A DNA stretch of 21,000 nucleotides from an uncultured Cytophagaceae bacterium (GTDB lineage: Bacteria > Bacteroidota > Bacteroidia > Cytophagales > Spirosomataceae): assembly GCA_903837305.1 (NCBI GenBank), contig CAILUB010000035.1, positions 1 to 21,000 of the forward strand, in the 5' to 3' direction. Both the position numbers and the translations under genes were made by a program. This document shows positions 1 to 8,802 of the stretch, one piece after another. Every line of letters starts with the position of its first letter. The first letter of the stretch is position 1. The notes under the pieces were generated by a model that saw only the letters and a list, made by a program, of their open reading frames with translations, made no database searches and was not told the origin of the DNA.

Positions 1-153
1 AATCCAAACTTGTTTGATGTAGGCTGGCTCATATGTTTTAAAGAAAGAGCTTCAAGCAGGTGCTTTGGCTCAAATGTTAATCTTTAATCTTAATACACCT
101 CTAATTTATTTAAAAAATTGCGATATTTGTGGGTTGTATAAAAATAAAATTTA
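1..153. other. AT-rich unassigned stretch upstream of ettA
   Basis: No gene can be assigned with confidence. On the plus strand one frame is open from base 1 to a TAA at 85-87, which could be the tail of an upstream gene, but its composition does not look convincingly coding. On the minus strand an ATG at 32-30 opens a frame (MSQPTSNKFG...) that runs off the left edge and could be the start of a divergent gene. Bases 122-129 (GATATTTG) match the TAnnTTTG promoter element in 7 of 8 positions and could serve ettA, but no -33 box is clear. Confidence 0.3.
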
Positions 154-1818
154 ATGAGTAACGAAACTATCATCTTTTCGATGGAGCGTGTGTCGAAAGT
201 CATCCCTCCTCAAAAGACCATCATAAAAAATATTTACTTGTCCTTTTTCTACGGGGCAAAAATTGGCGTCTTGGGTCTTAACGGTTCCGGAAAGTCCACT
301 TTACTACGTATCATCGCAGGAATCGACAAATCCTACACCGGTGATGTGGTATTTTCTCCTGGCTATACGGTAGGTTTATTAGAGCAAGAACCGCAATTAG
401 ATCCGAACAAAACGGTGATCGAAGTCGTTGAAGAGGCGGTGGTAGAAATCAAGAACCTGTTAAAGGAGTTCGATGAGATTAATGAAGCTTTTGGGGATCC
501 AGATGCTGATTTTGATAAATTATTAGCGCGCCAAGGTGAGGTCCAAGAGAAACTAGATCATTTCAATGCCTGGGAATTAGATACGCGTTTAGAAAAAGCG
601 ATGGATGCCTTGCGTTGTCCACAGTCTGACGCCTTAGTGAGCACCCTTTCAGGGGGTGAAAAACGCCGTGTGGCGCTTTGTCGCTTATTATTACAAGAGC
701 CGGATGTCCTTTTATTAGATGAGCCGACTAACCACTTGGATGCGGAATCCGTAGATTGGTTAGAGCAGCATTTACGTCAATACAAAGGTACCGTGATCGC
801 CGTAACCCACGATAGATACTTCTTAGATAACGTGGCAGGCTGGATTTTAGAACTAGATCGCGGCGAGGGTATTCCATGGAAAGGAAACTATTCGTCTTGG
901 TTAGAGCAAAAGCAAAACCGTTTAGCGCAAGAAGAGAAGACGGAATCTCGTCGTCAAAAGACCTTGCAGCGCGAGTTAGAATGGGTACGTATGGCGCCAA
1001 AAGCACGTCAGGCGAAGTCCAAAGCACGTATTGGAGCGTACGAAAAACTCCTTTCAGAAGAGAACAGACAGAAAGAAGACAAGTTGGAATTATTCATTCC
1101 AGCGGGTCCTCGTTTAGGAAATAAAGTGATCGAGGTACAGGGCGTTTCGAAATCGTTTGGCGACAAATTATTGTACGAAAACCTGAGCTTCTCGCTTCCT
1201 CCAGCCGGTATTGTCGGAATTATTGGGCCAAACGGTGCGGGTAAAACGACCTTATTTAATCTGATTACCGATAAGTTACAGCCTGATGCGGGTACTTTCG
1301 AGGTAGGTGAAACAGTTAAATTAGCTTATGTCGATCAAGAACACAACCAATTAATAGCAGAGAAATCGGTGTTTGAAACCATTTCTGACGGCAATGATTG
1401 GGTGATGTTAGGCGGCAAGCAATCAAACGCACGCGCCTATGTCAGCAAATTCAACTTTAACGGTGCGGATCAAGAGAAGAAAATCGGTATGCTTTCTGGT
1501 GGAGAGCGTAACCGCGTTCACTTAGCGATGATGTTGAAAGAAGGTGCAAACGTGTTATTGCTCGATGAGCCGACCAACGATTTGGACGTCAATACGCTTC
1601 GTGCCTTAGAGGAAGGTCTAGAAAACTTCGCGGGTTGTGCGGTAGTCATCTCCCACGACCGTTGGTTCTTAGACCGTATTGCTACGCATATTTTAGCCTT
1701 TGAAGGAGATTCACAGGTGACTTGGTTTGAAGGAAATTATTCAGAATACGAAGAATCACGTAAGAAACGCTTAGGGGATACAACGCCTAAACGTATTCGG
1801 TACAAGAAATTGCAGTAA
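154..1818 (+). CDS. ettA: Energy-dependent translational throttle protein EttA (ABC-F ATPase)
   Basis: Soluble ABC-F protein. In E. coli, EttA binds the ribosomal E site and controls the first elongation step according to the ATP/ADP ratio. At 554 residues the length matches the family (555 in E. coli). Two ABC domains are visible. Domain 1 has Walker A GLNGSGKST (41-49), signature LSGGE (165-169) and Walker B LLLDEPTNHLDAESVDWLE, a form typical of EttA rather than Uup or YheS. A charged linker/arm region follows (about 240-310). Domain 2 has Walker A GPNGAGKTT (358-366), signature LSGGERNR (from 447) and Walker B LLLDEPTNDLD. The tail ends KRIRYKKL, also EttA-like. No membrane segments are seen, so it is not a transporter. 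A moxR-type gene starts one base after its stop, so the two are probably cotranscribed. Confidence 0.95.
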   Translation: MSNETIIFSMERVSKVIPPQKTIIKNIYLSFFYGAKIGVLGLNGSGKSTLLRIIAGIDKSYTGDVVFSPGYTVGLLEQEPQLDPNKTVIEVVEEAVVEIKNLLKEFDEINEAFGDPDADFDKLLARQGEVQEKLDHFNAWELDTRLEKAMDALRCPQSDALVSTLSGGEKRRVALCRLLLQEPDVLLLDEPTNHLDAESVDWLEQHLRQYKGTVIAVTHDRYFLDNVAGWILELDRGEGIPWKGNYSSWLEQKQNRLAQEEKTESRRQKTLQRELEWVRMAPKARQAKSKARIGAYEKLLSEENRQKEDKLELFIPAGPRLGNKVIEVQGVSKSFGDKLLYENLSFSLPPAGIVGIIGPNGAGKTTLFNLITDKLQPDAGTFEVGETVKLAYVDQEHNQLIAEKSVFETISDGNDWVMLGGKQSNARAYVSKFNFNGADQEKKIGMLSGGERNRVHLAMMLKEGANVLLLDEPTNDLDVNTLRALEEGLENFAGCAVVISHDRWFLDRIATHILAFEGDSQVTWFEGNYSEYEESRKKRLGDTTPKRIRYKKLQ

Positions 1819-1819
1819 T

Positions 1820-2779
1820 ATGAACTCGAGAGAAAAAATTCAGGCCGTCATTGACGAAATGGGCAAAGTGGTCATTGGCCAGGAACGCCTTATTAATCGC
1901 TTATTAGTGGGTCTTTTTACAGGCGGACACGTCCTGTTAGAAGGGGTGCCTGGCTTAGCGAAGACGTTAACGATTAACACCTTAGCTAAAATTCTCGACT
2001 TACATTTCCACCGTATCCAATTTACTCCGGATTTGTTACCCGCGGATTTAGTGGGGACAATGATTTATAATCCGAAGAAATCCGAATTTGAGGTCAAAAA
2101 AGGACCCATTTTCGCGCAAATCATCCTAGCAGATGAGATCAACCGTGCCCCAGCAAAAGTGCAATCAGCGCTTCTAGAAGCGATGGCAGAAAAGCAGGTA
2201 ACGATCGGAGATACGACCTATCCTTTGGACAAACCGTTCTTAGTATTAGCCACTCAGAATCCTGTGGAACAAGAGGGCACTTTCCCGCTTCCAGAGGCGC
2301 AAGTAGACCGTTTTATGCTCAAGGTATTCTTGAATTACCTAGACAAAGACCAGGAATTAGCGGTGATGCGCCAGAAGTCCAATATGGATTTCAATTACGA
2401 GCCCAAAACCGTTTTAAATGCGGAAGATATCGCCAAAATCCGCAAGGAAATTAACGAAATCACCATCTCTGAGACTCTAGAGAAATACATTATTGAACTT
2501 GTTTTCGCGACAAGAAATCCAGCCGAATATGGCTTAACGCAAGAAGCGGGATATATCCAATTCGGTGCATCTCCGCGTGCGAGTATCCAACTGAATCTAG
2601 CTGCGAAAGTGATGGCCTATTTAGAAGGACGTGATTATGTGTTACCGGAGGACATCAAAGAAATGGCCCCTGATATCCTGAATCACCGTATTATCTTGAA
2701 TTATGTGGCGGAAGCAGATAACATCACCACCCTTCAAATTATCCAGTCTATCTTAAGTAGCGTCGCAATTAATCGATAA
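1820..2779 (+). CDS. MoxR-family AAA+ ATPase
   Basis: Cytoplasmic AAA+ ATPase of the MoxR group (319 residues, usual length). These act as chaperone-like ATPases, often with VWA-domain or DUF58 partner proteins, in maturation or stress functions. The family Walker A form GVPGLAKT is at 42-49 with Lys48, Walker B ILADEINRAP has Asp105-Glu106, and a sensor-1 segment LATQNPVEQEGTFPLPEAQ is followed by DRF. A C-terminal lid domain occupies roughly 230-319. It begins one base after the ettA stop. The DUF58 and VWA (BatA/BatB-like) genes that usually follow moxR in Bacteroidota are not here: the next gene is a secreted pectinase. Its substrate and partner therefore cannot be read from context. The family call is firm, the specific role unknown. 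Confidence 0.9.
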   Translation: MNSREKIQAVIDEMGKVVIGQERLINRLLVGLFTGGHVLLEGVPGLAKTLTINTLAKILDLHFHRIQFTPDLLPADLVGTMIYNPKKSEFEVKKGPIFAQIILADEINRAPAKVQSALLEAMAEKQVTIGDTTYPLDKPFLVLATQNPVEQEGTFPLPEAQVDRFMLKVFLNYLDKDQELAVMRQKSNMDFNYEPKTVLNAEDIAKIRKEINEITISETLEKYIIELVFATRNPAEYGLTQEAGYIQFGASPRASIQLNLAAKVMAYLEGRDYVLPEDIKEMAPDILNHRIILNYVAEADNITTLQIIQSILSSVAINR

Positions 2780-2829
2780 TTTTTGGGTAAAAATGAGCTC
2801 TTTTGTGCTTTCATAGCAAATTAGATCTT

Positions 2830-5013
2830 ATGAAATACCTGCTTATCCTTTGCGCATTCCTATTCAGTTTCACCGCCTCGGAGCCGATGCGCGTTTTCCT
2901 CATTGGCGATTCGACGATGGCGGATAAAGTATCTGCTGATTTTCCGGAGACGGGTTGGGGGATGCCTTTTGCTTCGTTTTTCAATGAGGCAGTGGAGGTC
3001 CAAAACCACGCCTACAATGGCAGAAGCACGAAAAGCTTCCGTCGTGAAGGCCGTTGGGCGAAGGTATTTAACCAGATCAAAAAAGGGGATTATGTGTTGA
3101 TTCAGTTTGGCCATAATGATGCCAAAGCCTCAGATACCAGCCGTTACGCCCCAGCACAAACCGATTTTCGCGAAAACCTCGTACGCTATGTGCGCGAAAC
3201 GCGTTCAAAAGGCGGAATCCCTGTCTTATTAACACCCACTCAACGCAGAAAATTTGATTCTACAGGTGTTTTCGTAGACCAACACGCGGATTATCCTACC
3301 GTTGTTCGTGAGGTGGCTGCAGCCGAAAAAGTACTTTTAATCGATATCGAGAAGGAAAGTAAGAAATACATTGCAGCAGAAGGACCTGAGGGAGCGAAGA
3401 AGATGTTTCTTCATTACCCAGCGGGAATTTTTAAGAAATTCAGCAAAGGGGTGGCGGACGATACGCACTTCTCTCCTTTTGGAGCTAAGAAAATTGCCTC
3501 CCTGGTTGCTGAAGGCATTTTAGCTTCGAATGAGCACCTACGCAGCTTCTTACAAAAATCGTCATTTTCTCAGAAATATGTGTTCGAATTACCGAACGTA
3601 GCGACGACTGCGTTTAAAAAAGATACGTTTAATATCGTTTCATACGGTGCCGTTTCTTCAGCAAGCAAATTGAATACAGCAGCCATACAACAGGCCATTG
3701 ACATCGCCGCGAAGCAAGGCGGTGGTGTGGTACGCATTCCGGCGGGTTTCTTCGTGACGGGTGCAATTACCTTACGCTCCCATATCAACTTCCACTTAGA
3801 CGCTGGCGCGGTATTGCAGTTCAGCGCGGACGCGGCGCAATATCCCCTGGTAAGAACGAACTGGGAAGGGGTAGATGCGATCAGAGCGCAATCCCCGATT
3901 ACGGCGATAGGCGAACGAAACATAGCTATTACCGGTTCTGGAATCATCGACGGGAACGGCGAGGCTTGGAGACCAGTCAAGAAGGGGAAATTAACTCCAG
4001 GCGAATGGGATAAGCTGGTTCGTTCAGGTGGCGTGTTGGATGACAAAAAAGACACATGGTATCCAACTGAGCGCGCATTAAAGGGATCTAAAATGGATCA
4101 ACCTGGCGTCATCGCCGCCGGTTTTACTGAGGCTAAAGCCGAAGAGATTAAAGAATTCCTTCGGCCTAATATGATTTCTCTACGTGAATGCGAGCAGATT
4201 TTATTAGAAGGAGTTACCTTCCAAAACTCCCCAGCCTGGAACGTCCATCCCCTACTTTGCAAACACCTAACAGTAGAAAATATCACCGTTAAGAACCCTT
4301 GGTTCGCCCAAAACGGCGACGGTATCGACATCGAATCGTGTGAATATGTCTCTGTTAAAAATTCTCGTTTTGACGTGGGGGACGACGGCATCTGTTTGAA
4401 ATCAGGGAAAGATGCCGAGGGCAGAAAAAGAGGTCGCCCTAGCGCCCATATCACTATCGAAAATTGTGTGGTATTTCACGGACACGGTGGCGTGGTAGTA
4501 GGCAGCGAAATGTCCGGAGGTGTGCACGATTTATTTGTTTCCAATTGCCAATTCCTAGGCACAGATGTAGGCTTACGTTTCAAAACGGCCAGAGGTCGAG
4601 GTGGCGTGGTGGAGAATGTCTACATCCAAGATATCAGTATGAAAAACATTTCAGGCGAGGCCATCTTGTTCGATATGTATTACCAAGGGAAAGATCCCGT
4701 AGCTACTTTTGGAAATGGCGACGAAACACCTAAAATCGAAAGCAAACCAGTGGATGCCGGCACTCCTCAATTCAAAAACATCTTCGTGGACCGCGTCGTA
4801 GCGAAAGGGGCTGAGACGGGTTTATTAGTCCGTGGTTTACCGGAAATGCCGATACACCACATTTATCTTTCAAACCTAGACATCGAAGCGAAACAAAGCT
4901 ACCGTGTCATCGAAGCCACAGATATTCAATTATCAAACGCTCATTTTACGCAAACTGGAGACAAGAAACCGGAGTTAATTAATGTCAAACGCTGGAAACT
5001 TAACGCTCAATAA
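2830..5013 (+). CDS. Secreted fused SGNH acetylesterase (CE12-like) and GH28 polygalacturonase
   Basis: Two-domain pectin-degrading enzyme, 727 residues from the ATG at 2830. A TTG 27 bases upstream also gives an open frame, but only the ATG places a clean signal peptide (MKYLLILCAFLFSFTAS) at the N-terminus, with no lipobox. Domain 1 (about 20-235) is an SGNH hydrolase resembling rhamnogalacturonan acetylesterases: block I GDST with nucleophile Ser28, Gly64 in NGRS, Asn96 in GHND, and Asp210/His213 in DDTHFSP. Domain 2 (about 260-720) is a GH28 parallel beta-helix with all hallmark motifs: NGDG (Asp497), GDDG (Asp518, Asp519), GHGG (His552) and RFK (Arg583, Lys585). All predicted catalytic residues are present in both halves. 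The likely role is removing acetyl esters and hydrolysing galacturonic acid linkages in pectin outside the cytoplasm. Exact linkage and endo/exo mode cannot be decided here. No SusC/SusD genes are adjacent. Its stop overlaps the convergent GH2 gene by 14 bases. Confidence 0.92.
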   Translation: MKYLLILCAFLFSFTASEPMRVFLIGDSTMADKVSADFPETGWGMPFASFFNEAVEVQNHAYNGRSTKSFRREGRWAKVFNQIKKGDYVLIQFGHNDAKASDTSRYAPAQTDFRENLVRYVRETRSKGGIPVLLTPTQRRKFDSTGVFVDQHADYPTVVREVAAAEKVLLIDIEKESKKYIAAEGPEGAKKMFLHYPAGIFKKFSKGVADDTHFSPFGAKKIASLVAEGILASNEHLRSFLQKSSFSQKYVFELPNVATTAFKKDTFNIVSYGAVSSASKLNTAAIQQAIDIAAKQGGGVVRIPAGFFVTGAITLRSHINFHLDAGAVLQFSADAAQYPLVRTNWEGVDAIRAQSPITAIGERNIAITGSGIIDGNGEAWRPVKKGKLTPGEWDKLVRSGGVLDDKKDTWYPTERALKGSKMDQPGVIAAGFTEAKAEEIKEFLRPNMISLRECEQILLEGVTFQNSPAWNVHPLLCKHLTVENITVKNPWFAQNGDGIDIESCEYVSVKNSRFDVGDDGICLKSGKDAEGRKRGRPSAHITIENCVVFHGHGGVVVGSEMSGGVHDLFVSNCQFLGTDVGLRFKTARGRGGVVENVYIQDISMKNISGEAILFDMYYQGKDPVATFGNGDETPKIESKPVDAGTPQFKNIFVDRVVAKGAETGLLVRGLPEMPIHHIYLSNLDIEAKQSYRVIEATDIQLSNAHFTQTGDKKPELINVKRWKLNAQ

Positions 5014-7690
5014 TAATACTCGGATCGACCACATAGCGGCCAGATTTGTCTCCATAAAGAGACAACCCACCTTCAATAGCCTCGAATCGCAAGATCAATT
5101 TCCCTGTTTTAGCAGCCTGTTGCCATGCCGCTGCTGGGATCACCCCTTGAACTAAATAACCGTAGGTTCCAGCTTCGTCTAGTTTGTTGTTTCGTGCCTG
5201 GTAGTGCCAAGACAAGATACCTTGATGATCCGCCGGATCATCCGCTAAACTAGTTTCAGATGCAACAACTCCGTTTGCACTTACTTTCAATTTTGAAGGA
5301 CTCGTGTATCGATCGGTCTGCGGATAGGCATTCGGATTAACGCCTGGATCAAAGGTTCCTTTGCCTAACATATAATCGCCATCCATTTTCCCTGCATCAT
5401 CCCGATCTTTTCCTAAGATGGGTTTAGAAGATGCCTCCACAAGGAAACGAACTTGTTTTATACCTTCAGCGCCATTAGTAGGAAACGGGATTTCATATTC
5501 GAAATAACCCACACCTGCACCGTTTAATTTATGCCCTAAAACACCCGTCCACTGTTTTGTAGGCCAGCTTGCAGAACTATATTTCTCTACTGGTATCGAT
5601 ATCAATTGCCCTTTTGATGACTGCATTAAACCTTCTTCAACGATTAAATGCACGAAATTGCGGTGAACGACTTTTCCAGATGCATTACTTAATTCAAAAG
5701 CTAAAGTGTTAATGGATTTATCAGTAGGTAAGGTAATTGAAAGTGAATCCAAGGCCTTTACGTCCCAGGCTGCATAAGTTAAAGCCGAGGTTTTAGTCCA
5801 ACGATTCACTTTTTCACCTGCCGCATTCGTTCCTGTCAAAGACATTTTTAAGCTAAGTGCCCCTGCCGTATTTGTCATAGAAGAAAGATGTAAAGGGATT
5901 TTGACCTGTTGGCCGGCTTTACCAGCCCACGTAATTTCTTGTCCAGTAGATAGGTAAAAAGGTCCATGGAAATCGTTCAGAGACATCCCAGGGACGATGG
6001 CGTTTAATCCTGTCTCTTTCTCCGTTCTGTCAAATTTATAATAGCCATTCCACTCGTTAATCACATCGTGATGCTCCGTGTATAACCAGCCAGCCATTTG
6101 CGGGTGGTTTCTAAACGCGTTTAGGGCCTTGTGGTAATCGAACGTATAGTCGACATCGCCTGTACTTCCCTGATATCCCCACACATTCCCAAACTCCGAG
6201 TTGATCATGGGTTGTGCTCCCTGCTGGTAGCCATTTTCAAAGTTCCACGTACTACCAGGGTACGTTTTAGCAGTATAATCACCCACTAATTTATCCCATT
6301 CATAGCCCGCTTGATAAGAATGCCAGGAGTTGATATCGGTCTCCGTGTGTCCTCTTCCACAGCAAACAGAATTGTCTTCGACAAGACGAGTGGGGTCTAA
6401 GGTTTTGGCCAAATGATACACCGATGCCACCCACTTCTGTGTTTCCGGTGTATAGATAGACTTTTTGTCTTTGTGCGTAAACAAGCCCCAAGTTTCATTG
6501 AACGTAATCCAGGAGAAAATCGCCGGGTGATTGTAATCGCGTTTGATCATCTCAAGCAAGGTATACTCCGATTCCTTTTGCATCTCCGCCTCCGGATCCC
6601 CCCACGAGTTAGGCAAATCAGACATCACCAAAAGTCCTAATTTATCCGCCCAATACAACTTGCGTGGCACATCCACCTTAATGTGCGTACGAATCCCATT
6701 CAACCCAATCCGCTTGCTACGTATAATCTCGTCTTTCATAAACTGATCAGATGGGAAAGTATAAAAACCCGTAGGATGATAACTTTGATCCAATGCCAAT
6801 TGCACGTAAATCGGCTTGTTATTCAAACCAATATAGGGAATCTTCGAACCTGGTAAATTCACCACCGAAATCTTCCGCATCCCGAAATAACCATTCACGA
6901 CATCATTCCCCGACTGCATTTTCAGCCCGTACAAAAACGGATCCTCTAAAGACCATAAGTGCATGGCCTTGATGGCCACCTCCACACTTCCTTCTTGTTT
7001 CCCGGCCGCCACCATAACTGAAGCTGCTTGCCCGTTCGACAACGTAATTTTTACTTCTTGATCCTTCGAAGCAGGAGATCCTAAATAAACCTTAACCTGC
7101 GCCTTTTTAGAGTCAATATCCGGATTTACCGCATAATGATCGATAAAGTTTTGACCTCTAGCCTCTAAATACACGGTCTGCCAAATCCCTCGGGCATTCC
7201 CATATCCTTGCTTTCCATAGAGCGTGAACATCCGACGCTTATCATCTGCACGAACAGTGATTTGATGCACCGAACCTGGTTTTACCCCTACTAATTCCGC
7301 ATCGATTGGCGTGTATCCGCCTTGGTGTTTGCCTATTTGAACCCCGTCTAAAAAGACGGTTGTCTCCCAATCTGAAGCGCCGATGTTGATAAAAATACGT
7401 TTACCCGTCCAAGTAGCTGGAATTTTAATTTCCTTGTGATACCAGGCCACATCCGCCTCGTCTTTCACCTCTGAAAGGGGCGATCCCCAAGGGAAGGGCA
7501 CTAAAATTTTCTTCGTATAACGACTAGGAGCCGATAGAGAGGAATCAAAAGTAAAGTCCCAATAGCCGTTTAGATTAAGCCATTGATCCCGTTGTAGGTC
7601 TGGGCGTGGATGTTCTGGAAGGGGTTGCGTTTTTTGAGCAAGCGCACAGAAAGACAATCCTGTCAGCAGGAGTAGGAAGATTTTTTTCAT
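5000..7690 (-). CDS. Secreted glycoside hydrolase family 2 beta-glycosidase
   Basis: Retaining beta-glycosidase of family GH2, 896 residues. A signal peptide (MKKIFLLLLTGLSFCALAQ) with a probable cut after ALA sends it to the periplasm or outside. The N-terminal sugar-binding jelly roll (about 25-195, with RPDLQRDQWLNLNGYWDF) is followed by an immunoglobulin-like domain and a TIM barrel. Barrel motifs include the acid/base Glu399 in ITFNETWG and the nucleophile Glu499 in INSEFGN. About 300 residues after the barrel form additional beta-rich domains of unknown function. The family contains beta-galactosidases, beta-glucuronidases, beta-mannosidases and others, and the sequence alone does not settle which. 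Convergent placement against a pectinase suggests a side chain or fragment of pectic polysaccharide as substrate, which is inference. Its stop lies inside the last codons of the pectinase gene. Confidence 0.92.
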   Translation of the reverse strand: MKKIFLLLLTGLSFCALAQKTQPLPEHPRPDLQRDQWLNLNGYWDFTFDSSLSAPSRYTKKILVPFPWGSPLSEVKDEADVAWYHKEIKIPATWTGKRIFINIGASDWETTVFLDGVQIGKHQGGYTPIDAELVGVKPGSVHQITVRADDKRRMFTLYGKQGYGNARGIWQTVYLEARGQNFIDHYAVNPDIDSKKAQVKVYLGSPASKDQEVKITLSNGQAASVMVAAGKQEGSVEVAIKAMHLWSLEDPFLYGLKMQSGNDVVNGYFGMRKISVVNLPGSKIPYIGLNNKPIYVQLALDQSYHPTGFYTFPSDQFMKDEIIRSKRIGLNGIRTHIKVDVPRKLYWADKLGLLVMSDLPNSWGDPEAEMQKESEYTLLEMIKRDYNHPAIFSWITFNETWGLFTHKDKKSIYTPETQKWVASVYHLAKTLDPTRLVEDNSVCCGRGHTETDINSWHSYQAGYEWDKLVGDYTAKTYPGSTWNFENGYQQGAQPMINSEFGNVWGYQGSTGDVDYTFDYHKALNAFRNHPQMAGWLYTEHHDVINEWNGYYKFDRTEKETGLNAIVPGMSLNDFHGPFYLSTGQEITWAGKAGQQVKIPLHLSSMTNTAGALSLKMSLTGTNAAGEKVNRWTKTSALTYAAWDVKALDSLSITLPTDKSINTLAFELSNASGKVVHRNFVHLIVEEGLMQSSKGQLISIPVEKYSSASWPTKQWTGVLGHKLNGAGVGYFEYEIPFPTNGAEGIKQVRFLVEASSKPILGKDRDDAGKMDGDYMLGKGTFDPGVNPNAYPQTDRYTSPSKLKVSANGVVASETSLADDPADHQGILSWHYQARNNKLDEAGTYGYLVQGVIPAAAWQQAAKTGKLILRFEAIEGGLSLYGDKSGRYVVDPSIIIER

Positions 7691-7724
7691 AGGTTTAGAT
7701 TATATCACCTGGAAGGCGAATGTA

Positions 7725-7758
7725 CAAATTTGGCAAAAAATCCGGGATATTTATCAAA
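7725..7758 (-). promoter_or_regulatory. Candidate promoter of the GH2 gene
   Basis: Read leftward, TTTG (7758-7755) is separated by 22 bases from CAAATTTG (7732-7725), which matches the Bacteroidota -7 consensus TAnnTTTG in 7 of 8 positions. It would start transcription about 28 bases before the GH2 start codon. The evidence is a motif match only. Confidence 0.35.
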
Positions 7759-7764
7759 TAAGCG

Positions 7765-7772
7765 TAATTTTA
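7765..7772 (+). promoter_or_regulatory. Candidate -7 promoter box of gpsA
   Basis: TAATTTTA matches TAnnTTTG in 7 of 8 positions. It ends only four bases before the gpsA ATG, so if it is used the transcript would have almost no leader. No clear -33 box was seen. The divergent GH2 and gpsA genes share this 86-base gap. Confidence 0.3.
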
Positions 7773-7776
7773 CAAA

Positions 7777-8802
7777 ATGAGTGAATTAGCGGAATTAAAG
7801 AAAAAAATCCCTACCCAGGTAGCTGTGTTAGGTGGAGGTAGCTGGGCCACGGCTTTAGTCAAAATTCTTTCTGAAAATAATGTGAAAATTAAGTGGTGGA
7901 TTCGCCGTAAATCAGACGTTGAATTCATCCGCAAATACAACCACAATCCGAGCTATTTAACGGATGTGGCTATCAACCCACGTAGAGTGAAGACCTACAG
8001 CAAGATGGTTGATGCGCTTGCAGGTGTTGAATACATCATTTTAGCGGTTCCGGCGGCTTTCATTCCGAGTACCTTAAAGGACCTGAATAAAAAACATTTC
8101 GAAGGCAAAAAAGTAGTTTCTGCCATCAAAGGCATGATTCCAGAGGAAAATCTCTTAGTAACGGATTGGATGGAACGGGCCTTTAATTTACCCTTAGGCC
8201 AAACCTGTGTCATTGCAGGACCTTGTCACGCGGAAGAGGTGGCGCTAGAGAAGCAATCCTATTTAACCATTGCTTCGCCGGATTTAAGTTTAGCTCAATC
8301 GTTTTCAAATCTATTGAATAGCCGCTTCTTGCAGGCACACGCCATCCAGGATTTGTACGGAGTGGAATACTGCGCCGTTATTAAAAATATCGTGGCGATG
8401 GCCTGTGGTATTACGCGGGGATTAGGTTTTGGGGATAACTTCCAGGCCGTACTTGTGAGTAATGCGATGCAAGAAATCAAGATCTTCTTAGATGTCGTTT
8501 ATCCGGAGAAAAACCGGGATTTGAATAGCTCAGGCTACTTGGGGGATTTGTTAGTGACCGCTTATTCGCAGTTTTCTAGAAATAGAACCTTTGGAAATAT
8601 GATCGGTCGCGGATATTCGGTGAAGTCTGCGCAAATCGAAATGAATATGATCGCGGAAGGTTACTATGCTGTTCGAAGTATTTACAGCATCTCGCGACAG
8701 CATAACATCAAGTTGCCTATTATCGAGGCGGTATACAACATCGTGTATGAGAAGGCGAATCCGATGCTCGAGATGAACAAGCTGAAAGGCTTTTTAAAGT
8801 AA
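7777..8802 (+). CDS. gpsA: NAD(P)-dependent glycerol-3-phosphate dehydrogenase GpsA
   Basis: Cytoplasmic enzyme that reduces dihydroxyacetone phosphate to sn-glycerol 3-phosphate, the backbone for phospholipids. At 341 residues the length is normal. The N-terminal Rossmann nucleotide-binding motif is VAVLGGGSWATAL (15-27), where Ala24 stands at the third position usually written as Gly; this is a common variant. Further hallmarks are IAGPCHAEEVA, VEYCAVIKNI with the catalytic Lys203, GITRGLGFGDN, and SGYLGDLLVTAYSQFSRNRTFG in the helical C-terminal domain. The ATG at 7777 is the only start near the Rossmann fold. The gene is divergent from the GH2 gene and convergent with the HIT gene, overlapping it by nine bases at the stops. 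It appears to be transcribed alone. Confidence 0.95.
   Translation: MSELAELKKKIPTQVAVLGGGSWATALVKILSENNVKIKWWIRRKSDVEFIRKYNHNPSYLTDVAINPRRVKTYSKMVDALAGVEYIILAVPAAFIPSTLKDLNKKHFEGKKVVSAIKGMIPEENLLVTDWMERAFNLPLGQTCVIAGPCHAEEVALEKQSYLTIASPDLSLAQSFSNLLNSRFLQAHAIQDLYGVEYCAVIKNIVAMACGITRGLGFGDNFQAVLVSNAMQEIKIFLDVVYPEKNRDLNSSGYLGDLLVTAYSQFSRNRTFGNMIGRGYSVKSAQIEMNMIAEGYYAVRSIYSISRQHNIKLPIIEAVYNIVYEKANPMLEMNKLKGFLK

Noticed and set aside
74..154. Small plus-strand frame ending at the ettA ATG (TAATG overlap)
   Set aside because: Only 26 codons, AT-rich, no recognisable motif or start signal; the overlap may be chance.
2790..2806. Imperfect inverted repeat AAAATGAGCTCTTTT between moxR and the pectinase
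   Set aside because: Too short and AT-rich to call a terminator or operator with any confidence.
2803..2829. TTG start giving a nine-residue longer pectinase
   Set aside because: The ATG at 2830 puts a normal signal peptide at the N-terminus; the extension would place charged residues before it.
3570..4454. Long minus-strand frames opposite the pectinase
   Set aside because: They lack any domain signature and lie opposite well-defined GH28 catalytic motifs.
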